Shown here: positions 38,484 to 48,656 of the stretch, piece after piece
Layout of the letters: every line of letters begins with the position of its first letter
Position numbering within the stretch: position 1 is the stretch's first letter
Assembly: GCA_003224055.1 (NCBI GenBank)
Contig: QHYE01000054.1
Coordinates: 39,102 to 92,846, forward strand
Source: Acidobacteriota bacterium
GTDB taxonomy: Bacteria > Acidobacteriota > Terriglobia > Acidiferrales > UBA7541
Reading direction: 5' to 3'
Length of the DNA stretch: 53,745 nucleotides
The notes under the pieces: model-generated
The model's database searches: none
What the model was told of the DNA's origin: nothing
Seen by the model: the letters and a program-made list of their open reading frames with translations, nothing else
Translations under genes and position numbers: made by a program

Positions 38484-39476
38484 ATGCCCTCGCCACTCGA
38501 ATCCATGAGAACCGACACCATCCTGGTCCTGGCCGATCCCGCAGAGCCGCAGCTCGCCATGCTGGAGAAACAGCTCGCGGGAGTGAAGACTGTCGCCGGA
38601 GATTCCGTCGAAGCATTTGAGCACGCAGCCGCCGATGCCAGTGTGCTCTTCAATTGGTCGGGTTCACTGGCACTGTTTCGAAAGGTGTTTGGAATTTGCC
38701 CAAACTTGCGATGGGTGCATTCTCGCTCCGTGGGCCTGGAGAGAACGCTGTTTCCCGAGCTGATGGACAGTCCCGTGCCGCTCACGAATGGGAGCGGCGT
38801 ATTCAGCGCATCGTTGGGCGAGTTTACGCTGGCCGCCATCTTGTATTTCGCGAAGGACTTCCGCCGCATGATCCGTAATCAGCAGGCGGGCGTGTGGGAG
38901 GCCTTCGACGTAATGCCAATTTCGGGCCAGACCGTCGGAATCATTGGATATGGCGACATCGGTCGCGCCATTGCCGCAAGGGTGAGGCCGATGGGGATGA
39001 GAGTTCTTGCGGTCAAGCGAAATGCTTCTTCGTTAACTGGTGCCAATCCCATGGTCGAGCGGATCTATAGACCGGAGCAACGCATTGAAATGATTTCGCG
39101 CTGCGATTATGTAGTTGTAGCAGCCCCTTTAACTTCGGAAACGCGTGGCATGATCGGTGAGCCGGAATTCGTGGCGATGAAGCCCACGGCGGTGGTGATC
39201 AATGTCGGCCGAGGCCCGGTGATCGACGAAGCTGCGCTCGCCGGCGCGCTTTCCAATGGACGAATCAAAGGCGCCGCGCTGGATGTTTTCGATCATGAGC
39301 CGCTGCCGCAAGGCCACCCGTTCTACAAACTGGAAAATGTTCTGCTTTCTCCACATTGCGCCGACCATACGCTGGACTGGCTGGATAACGCCATGCGTTT
39401 TTTCATCGAGCAATTCGAACGGTTCCGGAAAGGCAAGCCGTTGCTGAATGTCGTTGACAAGAAATTGGGATACTAA
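38484..39476 (+). CDS. D-2-hydroxyacid dehydrogenase family NAD(P) enzyme
   Basis: About 330 residues. The NAD motif GIIGYGDIG is at mid-length. Catalytic residues are Arg in INVGRGPVID, Glu in DVFDHEPLP and His in LSPHCADH, giving the Arg-Glu-His set of the D-isomer-specific family. The family reduces 2-keto acids such as glyoxylate or hydroxypyruvate, or oxidises hydroxy acids. Start uncertain: ATG 38484 or ATG 38505 (MRTDTILVL); neither has a good ribosome site. It is divergent from the pentonate dehydratase. It could reduce glycolaldehyde-derived or tartronate-type products of the sugar-acid pathways, which is inference. Confidence 0.85.
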   Translation: MPSPLESMRTDTILVLADPAEPQLAMLEKQLAGVKTVAGDSVEAFEHAAADASVLFNWSGSLALFRKVFGICPNLRWVHSRSVGLERTLFPELMDSPVPLTNGSGVFSASLGEFTLAAILYFAKDFRRMIRNQQAGVWEAFDVMPISGQTVGIIGYGDIGRAIAARVRPMGMRVLAVKRNASSLTGANPMVERIYRPEQRIEMISRCDYVVVAAPLTSETRGMIGEPEFVAMKPTAVVINVGRGPVIDEAALAGALSNGRIKGAALDVFDHEPLPQGHPFYKLENVLLSPHCADHTLDWLDNAMRFFIEQFERFRKGKPLLNVVDKKLGY

Positions 39477-39515
39477 CCGGCGAGACCCAAAGCCCGCCCT
39501 GTCGCTACGCCGGTT

Positions 39516-40510
39516 TCAATTTAGCCCTTGAACCTCGCGCCAGATGGCCGGTTCAACTGGAATACCGTTCGCTATGTTTTCCTTTCGGGTTTGCAACACG
39601 CGCTCGCCTGGGTATCGCACTTGCCCTCGAGCCGCAGGTGGCTGCAGATGCTTCACGATCTCGTCGGCGACGCTCACCGAAGTACCGGCTCGATCGACGG
39701 AAGATGGATCAACGGCAATGAACACCTGCGAAAGATTCGTTTCTCGTTCGGTGTCTGCCGGGATCTGATGAGTGGCGCAACCACCTGACAGTAGTGCGCC
39801 GACCATGTCCAACATCAACGCCAAACCGGAGCCCTTCCAGTAACCGATGGGCAGCGGGCGCTTCGATGCTTCGATCGCCGCAGGATCTCGTGTGAGACGT
39901 CCCCCCGCATCAAAGCCGCCTTCCACGGGCAATGGCTCGCCACGCATTCGATAGGTCGCGAGAGCGCCGTAGGAGAATTGCGACATGGCCATATCTAGAA
40001 CCACATGGCCTTTCGCCCGCGGCACCGCAATGATCAAGGGATTGTTGCCGACACGCGGATCGCTGGCTCCCCACGGCGGCAGATTTGCTATTGTATTGGT
40101 CCAGCAAATTCCGATGGCTCCCGCCTCAGCTGCCTGCCAGCCGTAGCTACCGCCGCGCATCCAATGATTTGTGTTCGCCAGAGCCACGCAGCCAATTCCG
40201 TGCTCACGAGAGAGTGCGATCGCTCTGTCCATGCACCCATAGGCATTCAAGTTGCCGGGACCTTTTTTCCGTCCCATCTCTCGAGCGAACCAAGGCTTGT
40301 CACCAACTCAGGCTCGGCATCAACCGCAATGATTCCATTTCGAACCATTCGCAGGAATTGCGGAAAGCGGTTTAGGCCGTGCGAATAGACTCCGTCCCGG
40401 CTGGCGTCCGCGAAGAGTCGCGCGCAAAGACGGGCGCGCTGCTGCTCGAAATTCAGCTTGAGCAACACCCCCAACAGACCATCAAACAATTCATCATACG
40501 GTATTCTCAT
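39516..40510 (-). pseudogene. DlgD/YiaK-like 2,3-diketo-L-gulonate reductase, split by a frameshift
   Basis: Two overlapping frames together give one complete protein of about 331 residues, the length of E. coli DlgD. The first frame (40510-40247) ends SLGSLERWDGKK and stops soon after; the second resumes with GPGNLNAYGCMDRAI, NTNHWMRGGSYGWQAAEAG, ICWTNTIANLPPWGA and PIGYWKGSGLAL, all typical of this Ldh_2/malate-dehydrogenase family. The break is at A-AAA-AAG (40268-40262), where a -1 shift restores the frame exactly. This may be a lost A in a homopolymer (real or a sequencing error) or programmed slippage. The family reduces 2,3-diketo-gulonate or similar keto acids with NAD(P)H. Confidence 0.8.
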
Positions 40511-40671
40511 GGATTCGTTTTTCCTATCGTGCCCAGGCAACCGCACTGTACACCAAGACTCGGATCGGCAAACGCTCAAGTCTTCCCAAACACGTTCTTA
40601 AGAAAATTTGGAATGATACCGCACACAAAACATTTTGCGCTGATGTTCGATTGTTGTAGTCTCCGACCGGA

Positions 40672-42174
40672 ATGAAATCTCTCTGTATTGTTTTCCTCGT
40701 GCTACTGGCGGTCCCGTGTTTTGCCGCGGACTTGGGCGGAAACTGGGTGGTCCGCGATCCCCTGCCGGACGGCACCTTCCGCACCACCTATCTGGATCTC
40801 CATCAAGAAGGCTCTCGCATAACCGGAACCATCCGCGTCACGCAGTTTTATTTCAAAATTGTAGAGAGCACGGGCGGGCCTGATGGCTTCACGCTCACCG
40901 GTAGCATGATGGACGGGACCAATGAGCGCCGCGTGAAGTACGAAGGCAAGCTTGTGGGTGACGAGTTGCACGTGACGACTCGGCGCCGTCCCGACTCCGA
41001 GCTTATCCAGATGGTCGCTCATCGCGCCCCACCTGGCGAAGGCGCGTACTCCGCACGCCTGCCACTGCCTGCGATTCATAAGGTGGCTGACAACGGACTT
41101 GCCAGAACGCCTCCGATGGGCTGGAACAGTTGGAACAAGTTTGCGGGACGCGTGGATGACCCCGCAGTCCGCGCGATGGCCGATGCCATGGCCAGCAACG
41201 GGATGAAAGAGGCTGGCTATCAGTACATCAATATTGACGATACCTGGGAGGCGGGCCGCGACGCACAAGGAAATATCACCACCAATACGAAATTTCCGGA
41301 CATGAAAGCCCTCGCCGATTACGTGCACGCCAAAGGTCTCAAGATCGGCATATACTCTTCGCCAGGTCCAAATACTTGCGCGGGATATGAAGGCAGCTAC
41401 GGCCATGAGGGACAGGATGCGCGAACGTACGCCGCCTGGGGCATTGACTATCTTAAGTACGGCTGGTGCGGTGCGCGCAACCTCTACACCGACCAGGAGA
41501 TGCGCGCGCTCTACCAAGTCATGGGCGATGCGCTTCTCAAAACTGGGCGCCCCATTCTGTACAGCCTCTGCCAGTATGGCCGCGCCGAGGTGTGGAAGTG
41601 GGGCGCGGACGTAGGTGGCAATGCCTGGCGCACGACGGGCGACATCCGCGACACCTGGGACTCGATGACCACCATTGGTTTTTCGCAGGACGAACTGGCT
41701 CCGTGGGCCGCGCCGGGACACTGGAACGATCCGGACATGCTCGAAATTGGCAATGGCGGCATGACCGACGACGAGTATCGAACGCATATGAGCTTGTGGT
41801 CGATTCTTGCCGCGCCACTGCTCGCCGGAAACGATTTGCGCAACATGACTCCGGCCATCCTGGAGATTCTCACCAACCGCGAAGTCATCGCCATCAATCA
41901 GGACACGGATGGCAAGCAGGGCCGGCGCATTACTAAATCCGGAGACCAGGAAGTGTGGGCCAGGCCGCTATCCGGCGGCGCACAGGCGATTGGATTATTC
42001 AACAGGGGAGGCTCGCCTGCAAAGATCACTGTAAACTGGCCGGACATGGGCCTGAAAACTGCGCCCTCGCGCGCAAGAGATCTCTGGGCCCACAGCGACC
42101 TAAAGTTGGATGGCGCGGAAGACTCAGTGACAGTACCCGCCCACGGCGTAGTGATGCTGCGGGTGTCCAAGTGA
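40672..42174 (+). CDS. GH27-family protein with Gly at the nucleophile position
   Basis: A 500-residue exported protein with a signal peptide (1-18). A domain of about 120 residues of beta-type sequence follows (GNWVVRDPLPDGTFRTTYLD, EGKLVGDELHVTTRR), a module common before bacterial glycosidase domains. Then comes a full GH27 domain from TPPMGWNSWNKFAG. The strand that should present the nucleophile reads YLKYGWCGAR, with G264 (GGC) in place of Asp. The acid/base motif GHWNDPDM (351-356) is intact. The paralogue at 14786 has the Asp. So it should not act as a normal retaining alpha-galactosidase; a binding protein, an altered mechanism, or a single-base change from GAC are possible. Confidence 0.88.
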   Translation: MKSLCIVFLVLLAVPCFAADLGGNWVVRDPLPDGTFRTTYLDLHQEGSRITGTIRVTQFYFKIVESTGGPDGFTLTGSMMDGTNERRVKYEGKLVGDELHVTTRRRPDSELIQMVAHRAPPGEGAYSARLPLPAIHKVADNGLARTPPMGWNSWNKFAGRVDDPAVRAMADAMASNGMKEAGYQYINIDDTWEAGRDAQGNITTNTKFPDMKALADYVHAKGLKIGIYSSPGPNTCAGYEGSYGHEGQDARTYAAWGIDYLKYGWCGARNLYTDQEMRALYQVMGDALLKTGRPILYSLCQYGRAEVWKWGADVGGNAWRTTGDIRDTWDSMTTIGFSQDELAPWAAPGHWNDPDMLEIGNGGMTDDEYRTHMSLWSILAAPLLAGNDLRNMTPAILEILTNREVIAINQDTDGKQGRRITKSGDQEVWARPLSGGAQAIGLFNRGGSPAKITVNWPDMGLKTAPSRARDLWAHSDLKLDGAEDSVTVPAHGVVMLRVSK

Positions 42175-42283
42175 TCGGGCGTAGGCGGTCCTGCGCCCGC
42201 TCAGCGGTCGTGCACTTCTTGAGCGCATGACCATTCTCCGAGAAAGCTCTTAGATTGTTGCGTCTGGTGTGTTGAAATTAAGA

Positions 42284-42301
42284 ATCGGGGGCCCACCCGA
42301 T
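42284..42301 (-). terminator. Possible terminator overlapping the sorbosone dehydrogenase stop
   Basis: On the minus strand a 6-bp stem (42301-42296 with 42289-42284) with a 6-base loop starts within the stop codon and is followed by TCTTAATTTC. It is short and only moderately T-rich. Confidence 0.4.
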
Positions 42302-43962
42302 CATTTGCCCGCGTAGCTAACGCGCCAGATTGACTTCGAGCCGTCATCAGTCACCAGCAGCGAGCCATCCGGAGCAACGGCCACGCCAACCGGACGCCCC
42401 CAAACGTGTCCATTATCCACCACGAATCCCGTCATGAAGTCTTCGTATTCGCCGCTTGCATGCCCGGCCTGATGCAAAGGCACGCGAATCAGCTCGTATC
42501 CCACGCGAACTGATCTATTCCAGGACCCATGCTCGGCAGCGAAAATATCTCCCTCGTATTCCGCCGGAAATTGCTTGCCGTCATAGAAAGTAATCCCCAG
42601 AGAGGCGTTGTGTGGATGAAGGATCACATCCGGCGTGATGACTTTGTCCTTCAGTTCGGGATGCTTGCCGTGATGTCGCGGGTCCTGGTGTCCGCCCATG
42701 TACCACCAGGGCCAGCCGTAAAAGCCGCCCTCTTGCACATGGGTAATGTAATCCGGAACCAGATTGTCCCCCAGCGCGTCGCGTTCGTTCACCGAACACC
42801 ACAGCTCGCCGGTCTTTGAATTGATCGCCATCCCCACGCAATTGCGGATGCCGTAGGCGTAAACGCGCATCGCCGAGCCATCCGGATTGAACTCGAGGAC
42901 ATCCGCGCGATTCTGCTCCGCGGGCGTCGTATCGGGGTCGTCAATATTCGAGGCGGAGCCCACCGAAACGAACATCTTCTTGCCGTCGGGCGTGAACTGA
43001 ATGTCCCGCGTCCAGTGGCCATCGCCACCCGGCACATTCGCGATATGTTGTGCACGTCCGCGCGCTTTCAAATCCCCGTTCTGATAAGGAAAGCGCACTA
43101 TCGAGTCCGTGTTGCCAATGTAGATCCATTGGGGATTCGGCCCCGGCGGATAGAAGTTGACGCCGAAAGGCCGGTTCAGACCGGTAGCGAAAATCTCCTC
43201 TTGCTCCAACTTGCCCTCGGGCGTGACTCCCCGAAAGACCCGCACGTTCCCCGTGTGGCTCTCCGTCACGAAAAAATCGCCGTTGGGCGCAGTCCGAATT
43301 TGCCTCGGATCATCAAGGCCTGACGCATAGAGCTCTACTTTGAATCCAGGCAGAACCTGTGGCCAGGCGTCCTTTGGACGCGGCACAAGTTGAGGACCAT
43401 TGCCCGCCGACGTAGTGGCGAAGGCTGCGGGCAGGTCCTTTAGTGCGACCTTGCGAATCTTGCCGGGCTTCTCGAAACGGTAGTCGGTAAAGGGGGCTTT
43501 GGGCAGAGGGGCCTTCACGCCGGCCGCGGCGGCTTCGGCAGGTGAAGTGCGTACGCGGGGAGAGCCGGGGTTGGATCCGCCAAGAACTCGTAAGTAGGTG
43601 ACGATCTGCCATCTCTGTTGTCTCGGTAGAGTCGACCAAGCCGGCATGCCGTTGTTCACATCACCCTTGGTGATGTACCAGAAGAGTTCGCCGTCGCTTG
43701 CGGATTGTGCTCGTCCACTGGCCAAAGCCGGTATGTTTCCCGAGCCTTCTCCGTTTTCGCCATGGCAGCGCGCGCAGCGGAGATGATACAGCTGCTTCTC
43801 GGAGGCGAGCCGCTGGTCTCCGTAAGGATTCTTCATTTCCTTCGCCGACGCAGGCGCATTATGGAAATTCGGGTTCTGCGCTTGCACTGCGGGACATCCC
43901 AATAGCAGCGCCGCCACGCACATCGCCAGTGAGCTGGCAAACATCCGGCCAAATGATTTCAA
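42301..43962 (-). CDS. Cytochrome c / glucose-sorbosone dehydrogenase fusion
   Basis: A 553-residue exported protein. After a signal (possible lipobox LLLGC at C23) comes a cytochrome c domain with C63-A-R-C-H67 and axial Met in NNGMPAW. A PQQ-type six-blade propeller follows from about residue 200 (FFVTESHTGNVRVF, GLNRPFGVNFYP, AEHGSWNRS, GRPVGVAVAPDGSLLVTDDG), as in L-sorbosone and soluble glucose dehydrogenases. It should oxidise an aldose or aldehyde in the periplasm and pass electrons to its own haem. Start is TTG 43962, decided by GGAGG six bases before it; the ATG at 43944 has no such site. It lies 52 bp after the uronate-isomerase-like gene. Confidence 0.85.
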   Translation of the reverse strand: MKSFGRMFASSLAMCVAALLLGCPAVQAQNPNFHNAPASAKEMKNPYGDQRLASEKQLYHLRCARCHGENGEGSGNIPALASGRAQSASDGELFWYITKGDVNNGMPAWSTLPRQQRWQIVTYLRVLGGSNPGSPRVRTSPAEAAAAGVKAPLPKAPFTDYRFEKPGKIRKVALKDLPAAFATTSAGNGPQLVPRPKDAWPQVLPGFKVELYASGLDDPRQIRTAPNGDFFVTESHTGNVRVFRGVTPEGKLEQEEIFATGLNRPFGVNFYPPGPNPQWIYIGNTDSIVRFPYQNGDLKARGRAQHIANVPGGDGHWTRDIQFTPDGKKMFVSVGSASNIDDPDTTPAEQNRADVLEFNPDGSAMRVYAYGIRNCVGMAINSKTGELWCSVNERDALGDNLVPDYITHVQEGGFYGWPWWYMGGHQDPRHHGKHPELKDKVITPDVILHPHNASLGITFYDGKQFPAEYEGDIFAAEHGSWNRSVRVGYELIRVPLHQAGHASGEYEDFMTGFVVDNGHVWGRPVGVAVAPDGSLLVTDDGSKSIWRVSYAGK

Positions 43963-44014
43963 GATTGTCCTCCGCGAATGGAAAGCCGAGTCTCAAATTA
44001 TGATACAGCCGCGC

Positions 44015-45346
44015 CTACGAGGACTGCGCTTGCGAACCGGAAACGGGTGCCCGCAAGTTTGTCCAGGCCTCGGCATTCGAACGAAAGAGGCGGGTAACAT
44101 CCCGCTGAATGTCGCCGCGCGTGACACCCCGCCCATCCTCTGACAAAAGACGGTAGGTGTCTGAGAGGATAGGCGTCAGCGTCCTGCGCGTGTTGTTCCA
44201 TTTGTAGATCACTTGCTCAAGCACGCGGGCATCGGAATGTTGCGGAATAAAACTTGTTCCCAGCATCTCGATACGCTCGCGAGTGATTTCCTCCACGATC
44301 GAGGGATTGTTCATAAACCACCAGCAACCGAATGGCATCAAGTTGCTGAACTTCCGCGCGTAAACACAAAGTTCGTGCTGATTCTCCCGGCTGAGCACAC
44401 TCACCAGAAAACGATTGGCGGGAAACTCGCGGCACAGATTCTCCAGTGCTCGCAGGTCCGCTCTGCCCACGGCATCTCCCGCCAAACGCAACGCCGGATT
44501 GACCCGCTTCCGCACGCCAATCATGAGCGAGAGGGGTAGGTCCAATTCGCGGCAGGCAGCCAGCACAGCCTCTTTGAGCAATCGATTGGCAACAGTCTCT
44601 TGGGGATATTCGAAAGTGTCCGGCAGCGAGACCGCCATATACACGGGTTGCATGCGTTCGTACCAGTCCACCAGGAACCGCCGCACCTCCGCCGCGGACT
44701 TTCCCGAAGCCCGCTCGTCAACGCGGTAGCCTTGACCGGCCAACACCTGCCAGTGGCTCGACCAGTTGCATAGGATTCGATCCAGCCGCAGCGCCGCGCG
44801 ATATTGCCTATGGTCTGCGACCCCCTTCAACCAGACTGCGGCTTCCTCCGGATCGAGTGGATCGTTGGTCATCACCACGATGCTCACGCCCGCCATCTGA
44901 AGCACGCGGCGAACGTGGGACTCGATCGATTGCGCTTCGAAGAAGCACCTAGCCTCCGCCAGGTCCGGACGGTCCGTGGGGAGTTGGAAGGCTTTGAGCA
45001 CGGCGACCACCCCGCGCGTGGCTTCCGAAACCGGCGTATTTTCAACGAAAAGAGTCCTCCATATGACATCGGCTTGTTCGCGCTTGGAAAGAGACCAGTA
45101 CTCCTCGGGCCTGGTGTCGGAAGATCGGAAGAATTCAGCTTCGAGATAATGATAGGTCAGTAGTTCGTCGATGCCCCACAATCCGAGCTTGCCGAATGCC
45201 GGAGCAAACAAGTGCGTGTGAATGTCGACGAATTGCGTGGCCGCGAGCACATCTTCTACAGCCGAAGAAATCTGCCCATCCGTCAGGGGTTCGCCATCCC
45301 TGGAGACCGGAACCTGGCCCGTTGATTTGAATAACGCTGTTCTCAT
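44015..45346 (-). CDS. Uronate-isomerase-like amidohydrolase-superfamily protein
   Basis: A 443-residue barrel protein. DIHTHLFAPAFGKLG near residue 45 is the N-terminal His-x-His metal motif, VMTNDPLD follows mid-protein, and WWFMNNPSIVEEITRERIEM and ILSDTYRLL near the end resemble the UxaC family, which isomerises glucuronate or galacturonate to the keto form. It is more divergent than housekeeping UxaC, so substrate is open; another uronate-like acid is possible. ATG 45346 is taken over an in-frame GTG at 45358. It is separated from FucP by 292 bp and followed by the sorbosone-type dehydrogenase. Confidence 0.75.
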   Translation of the reverse strand: MRTALFKSTGQVPVSRDGEPLTDGQISSAVEDVLAATQFVDIHTHLFAPAFGKLGLWGIDELLTYHYLEAEFFRSSDTRPEEYWSLSKREQADVIWRTLFVENTPVSEATRGVVAVLKAFQLPTDRPDLAEARCFFEAQSIESHVRRVLQMAGVSIVVMTNDPLDPEEAAVWLKGVADHRQYRAALRLDRILCNWSSHWQVLAGQGYRVDERASGKSAAEVRRFLVDWYERMQPVYMAVSLPDTFEYPQETVANRLLKEAVLAACRELDLPLSLMIGVRKRVNPALRLAGDAVGRADLRALENLCREFPANRFLVSVLSRENQHELCVYARKFSNLMPFGCWWFMNNPSIVEEITRERIEMLGTSFIPQHSDARVLEQVIYKWNNTRRTLTPILSDTYRLLSEDGRGVTRGDIQRDVTRLFRSNAEAWTNLRAPVSGSQAQSS

Positions 45347-45396
45347 GCCTTGCACCAAATCTTGCTGCCCTTAGGCATAGTTATCCTGGCGTGCCT

Positions 45397-45425
45397 CACG
45401 GCTCGTGTGCCGTGGACGGCCACGG
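45397..45425. promoter_or_regulatory. Two overlapping inverted repeats upstream of the uronate-isomerase-like gene
   Basis: CACGGC (45397-45402) pairs with GCCGTG (45409-45414), while CCGTGG (45410-45415) also pairs with CCACGG (45420-45425). The two hairpins share one arm and exclude each other. Function unknown; the spacer (45347-45638) holds no other gene. Confidence 0.25.
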
Positions 45426-45638
45426 TATATCAGGTTAGAACGATGCCTCGACTAAACGTCTGCGCAGTAATCCGCTTCGTGGTCACGAATATCGAAGAGT
45501 ACAAACCGTTCGCTCCCATGTCAAATTGTAAGAACTGAAGTTACTATTCAGCGGAACTTAACGAATATCAACGGCGTCCCCGTATGCAGCCACCCTTCTC
45601 TTCTTTATTCACCTTTTGTTCGCATTTTGACGCGTTTT

Positions 45639-46928
45639 CTATGTCTCGGTTGGCCCCGCTGGCTTGTAACCTCGAACGGCAAAGTAAAGGACATATGAAT
45701 AGCAAATCAATGGAACTACAAACGCTTTTTGTATGGAACTTGCGTCGGAGATATAGCCCATGGCCGCAGGGACAATCGCGCCTCCAATGATGGACATGAC
45801 CAGCAACGCCGACCCGAGTTTGGTGTAAACACCGAGATTTTTCACGCTGAGAGCGAAGATAGTTGGGAACATGATGGAATCAAAGAAGCCCAGCAGCACA
45901 ACGGCCCAAACGGGGGCCGCTCCAGATCCCGCGATAGCCGTCAAAGTACACAGGAACGCGCAGGCTGCGAAGAATCCCAGCAGCCTGGGAGGAGCGATTC
46001 GTTTCATCATTGCAGACCCAGCAAAGCGGCCAACCATGAATCCGATCAGGTGCCATTTCAGAAAATTGGCGGCCACTTTTTCGGGCGTGTTGGGCAAGGT
46101 GTGCTGGGTAAAGCGAATCACAAAGCTGGTCACGCCGACTTGCGCGCCCACATAAAAAAACTGGGCGACGACGCCCTTAACCAAATGCTTGTATCGCCAA
46201 ATATCCCAGCGCTTCCGAGGAGCGTTTTGCGGCTCAAGTAAAGTTTCTCCGCTCACTTCGCGAATCTCGGGCAAGTGGGCGAAGTACAGCAGTGCCGCCA
46301 CGAGCAAGAAAAGCGCGGTGATTGCCAGATACGGCCCTCTGACGCGGCTGGCTTCCAGCGCCGAGTACGTCGCCGATTGTTCCGGGGTCATGGCAGAAAG
46401 CTGACTGGCGGAATATTCAATGCCGGAAAGGATGAACGCGCGACCGATGATGGGAGTCACCACGGCTCCCACGGCATTGAAGGACTGCGCCAGATTCAGC
46501 CGGCGCTCAGAAGATTCCGGTGGGCCAAGAATGGTAACGTACGGGTTGGCCGCGACCTCCAGTACCCCCTGCCCGCAAGCCATTACGAACAATGCAAAAA
46601 GGAAGAAGCCGTACAGCCCGATCGAAGCCGCAGGGATGAATAGAAATGCTCCGGCCGCGCAGGTGAGCAAACCCAGCAAAATGCCCTTCTTGTATCCGAT
46701 CCGTTCCATCAGCCATCCGGCAGGCAAAGCGGACAGAAAGTAGCCGCCAAAAAACGCAGACTGGATAAGCGAAGACTGCAGGTCCGTAAGCCGAAAAGCC
46801 TTCTTGAGATGCGGGATCAGAATGTCGTTGAGATTGACGCCGAGCGCCCACATGAAGAAAAGGCTGGTGACGAGCACAAACGCCATGATGTAGCGTCGTT
46901 CAGTAAGCGGCGCAGAAGGATTGTTCAT
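45639..46928 (-). CDS. fucP: L-fucose permease-like MFS transporter
   Basis: A 429-residue protein of twelve helices in the FHS family. FFMWALGVNLNDILIPHLKK in the first helices, QSAFFGGYFLSALPAGWLMER and CGQGVLEVAANPYV are family hallmarks of FucP, a proton:L-fucose symporter. GGAG precedes ATG 46928. It starts 9 bp after the L-fucose-dehydrogenase-like gene, so both share an mRNA with the upstream SDR and UxaA-type genes. That context supports L-fucose as the substrate. Confidence 0.9.
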   Translation of the reverse strand: MNNPSAPLTERRYIMAFVLVTSLFFMWALGVNLNDILIPHLKKAFRLTDLQSSLIQSAFFGGYFLSALPAGWLMERIGYKKGILLGLLTCAAGAFLFIPAASIGLYGFFLFALFVMACGQGVLEVAANPYVTILGPPESSERRLNLAQSFNAVGAVVTPIIGRAFILSGIEYSASQLSAMTPEQSATYSALEASRVRGPYLAITALFLLVAALLYFAHLPEIREVSGETLLEPQNAPRKRWDIWRYKHLVKGVVAQFFYVGAQVGVTSFVIRFTQHTLPNTPEKVAANFLKWHLIGFMVGRFAGSAMMKRIAPPRLLGFFAACAFLCTLTAIAGSGAAPVWAVVLLGFFDSIMFPTIFALSVKNLGVYTKLGSALLVMSIIGGAIVPAAMGYISDASSIQKAFVVPLICYSYVLYFAVRGYKPAGPTET

Positions 46929-46937
46929 TTTTCTCCG

Positions 46938-47834
<897 letters not shown>

Positions 47835-48656
47835 TCATCCGCGGAGGTTCAGCCAACCTCCGTCCATCGGATAATCCACTCCAGTGATGAACGCGGCTTC
47901 CTCGGAGCACAGGAAAAGAGCCAGCGCGGCAACTTCGTGCGGCTCTCCCATCCTGCCGATGGGTTGTGCAGCGGAGAGCTTCGCGAACATTTCCTTTTCC
48001 TTGCCTGGGTAATTGCGCTCCAGGTAGCCGTCGACGAACGGCGTGTGGACCCTCGCCGGAGAGATGCAATTGCAGCGGATCTTATGCTGAAGATAGTCCT
48101 TGGCGACAGAAAACGTCATCGCAATCACGGCACCTTTGCTCATTGAGTAGGCAAAACGGTCCGCCAGCGCCGAAGAGCCCGCGATCGACGCCATGTTCAG
48201 AATCACACCACCACCGTTCTCTTTCATATGTCCAATCGTGGCCTGCATGCAGTTGAAAAACCCTTTCACGTTGACTTCGAAAAGTTTGTCGAAGTCGCGT
48301 TCCATTGTCGTTTCCAGGCTGCCAACATGCGAAATTCCAGCGTTGTTGACAAGGATGTGGACGGATTCTTTCCGGAATAGTTGATCGAAAATAGCTTTGA
48401 CGTTTTCGCGGCTCGTCACATCACACTGAAAGGCGCTGGCATTGCCTCCGGCATTCACGACATCGAGGGCCACCGCTTCCGCCTGTTTTAGATCAATGTC
48501 CAGGATTCGCACGCAAGCTCCGCTTCTTGCAAACTTCTGGACAATGGCGCGCCCTATCCCACTGGCGCCCCCTGTGACGACGGCCACTTTGCCGTCCAAT
48601 CGAAATGATTCTGCGGTGCGAGTTTGCGTGCTCAGAGGGACACACCTCTCTTCCAT
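47835..48656 (-). CDS. SDR, probable 2-keto-3-deoxy-L-fuconate dehydrogenase
   Basis: About 273 residues. TGGASGIG, NNAGISHVGSLE, NMASIAGSSALADRFAYSMSKG (Ser, Tyr, Lys) and CISPARVHTPFVDGYLERNY define a classical SDR. Within a fucose operon the expected SDR besides fucose dehydrogenase is the one oxidising 2-keto-3-deoxy-L-fuconate at C4, whose product the hydrolase encoded at 50495 would cleave. Start ATG 48656 overlaps the UxaA-type gene by 25 bp; the open frame runs to 48962 but that part is antisense-like and unrelated. The ribosome site is weak, so translational coupling is likely. Confidence 0.82.
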   Translation of the reverse strand: MEERCVPLSTQTRTAESFRLDGKVAVVTGGASGIGRAIVQKFARSGACVRILDIDLKQAEAVALDVVNAGGNASAFQCDVTSRENVKAIFDQLFRKESVHILVNNAGISHVGSLETTMERDFDKLFEVNVKGFFNCMQATIGHMKENGGGVILNMASIAGSSALADRFAYSMSKGAVIAMTFSVAKDYLQHKIRCNCISPARVHTPFVDGYLERNYPGKEKEMFAKLSAAQPIGRMGEPHEVAALALFLCSEEAAFITGVDYPMDGGWLNLRG

